Origin: an uncultured Opitutales bacterium | GTDB taxonomy: Bacteria; Verrucomicrobiota; Verrucomicrobiia; Opitutales; UBA9783 | DNA: 6,224 nt | NCBI GenBank assembly: GCA_934700265.1 | Contig: CAKUXH010000057.1 | Location: forward strand, 1 to 6,224 | Reading direction: 5' to 3' | Shown: one piece after another, positions 6,178-6,224 of the stretch | Position numbering within the stretch: position 1 is the first letter of the stretch | How the letters are laid out: every line of letters starts with the position of its first letter | Program-made: the position numbers and the translations under genes | The notes under the pieces: generated by a model | Databases searched by the model: none | What the model was told of the DNA's origin: nothing | The model's input: only the letters and a program-made list of their open reading frames with translations

Positions 6178-6224
6178 TATTAATTAATTTTTAATTCTTC
6201 TTTATCTATAAAACACCATAATTG
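6178..6224 (-). promoter_or_regulatory. AT-rich leader of infC, cut by the window edge
   Basis: These 47 bases lie upstream of infC on the minus strand. The nearest purine-rich word, AAAGAAGAA at 6195-6203, is about 18 bases from the ATG, too far for a normal ribosome binding site, and the palindrome TTAATTAA (6180-6187) sits where one would be expected. No complete promoter can be identified because upstream DNA is missing. Confidence 0.25.

Noticed and set aside
6175..6180. Rare start codon (AUU or AUA) for infC autoregulation
   Set aside because: The ATG is in place and no ATT is in frame before the upstream stop. ATA directly precedes the ATG, but nothing supports initiation there.
1..6224. 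Reassigned genetic code as in some AT-rich symbionts
   Set aside because: TGA ends lpxK exactly at the holA start, and TAG and TAA end other genes; Trp is read from TGG.
1..6224. Mobile element, CRISPR array, defence island or transferred segment
   Set aside because: No transposase, regular repeat array, attachment site or composition break was seen; all six genes are core functions of similar AT-rich codon use.

Overview
This is an AT-rich window (roughly one third G+C by eye) from a Gram-negative bacterium. It carries six core genes and very little non-coding DNA. LpxK and an OmpA-type lipoprotein imply an outer membrane with lipid A. All three stop codons end genes here (TAG for pyrG, TGA for lpxK, TAA for the others) and Trp is encoded by TGG, so the standard bacterial code applies. 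The protein styles resemble the Verrucomicrobiota (PVC group, possibly Opitutae). In LpxK these are DDGFQY in place of DDGFQH, VVSDGK and LPRGILREP; in the amidase, the small N-terminal beta-rich module and the motif around PST. This placement comes from remembered family patterns, not a search, and I hold it at moderate confidence. The low G+C could indicate a host-associated or streamlined lineage.

Layout. Bases 1-215 hold no gene that I can support. They appear to be the promoter and leader of pyrG, with a possible RNA switch around its ribosome binding site. Bases 216-4590 form a tight plus-strand cluster: pyrG (CTP synthase), an OmpA/Pal-like lipoprotein, lpxK (lipid A 4'-kinase) and holA (DNA polymerase III delta). 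The last three are joined by a 1-base (TAATG) and a 4-base (ATGA) overlap. On the minus strand, infC (IF-3, 6177 to 5563) is followed by a secreted N-acetylmuramoyl-L-alanine amidase (5603 to 4587), whose start lies inside the end of infC. The two blocks converge and their stop codons overlap by 4 bases at 4587-4590.

Function. The plus-strand block combines pyrimidine nucleotide supply (CTP is also needed for phospholipid and CMP-Kdo synthesis), envelope-to-peptidoglycan anchoring, lipid A phosphorylation and the replication clamp loader. The minus-strand block combines translation initiation with peptidoglycan cleavage. Both mix growth-linked core functions with envelope functions.

I found no mobile element, CRISPR array, RNA gene, defence system or clearly new system. 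The items most worth a second look are the pyrG leader, the gene overlaps without room for terminators, and infC being followed by an amidase instead of rpmI-rplT.
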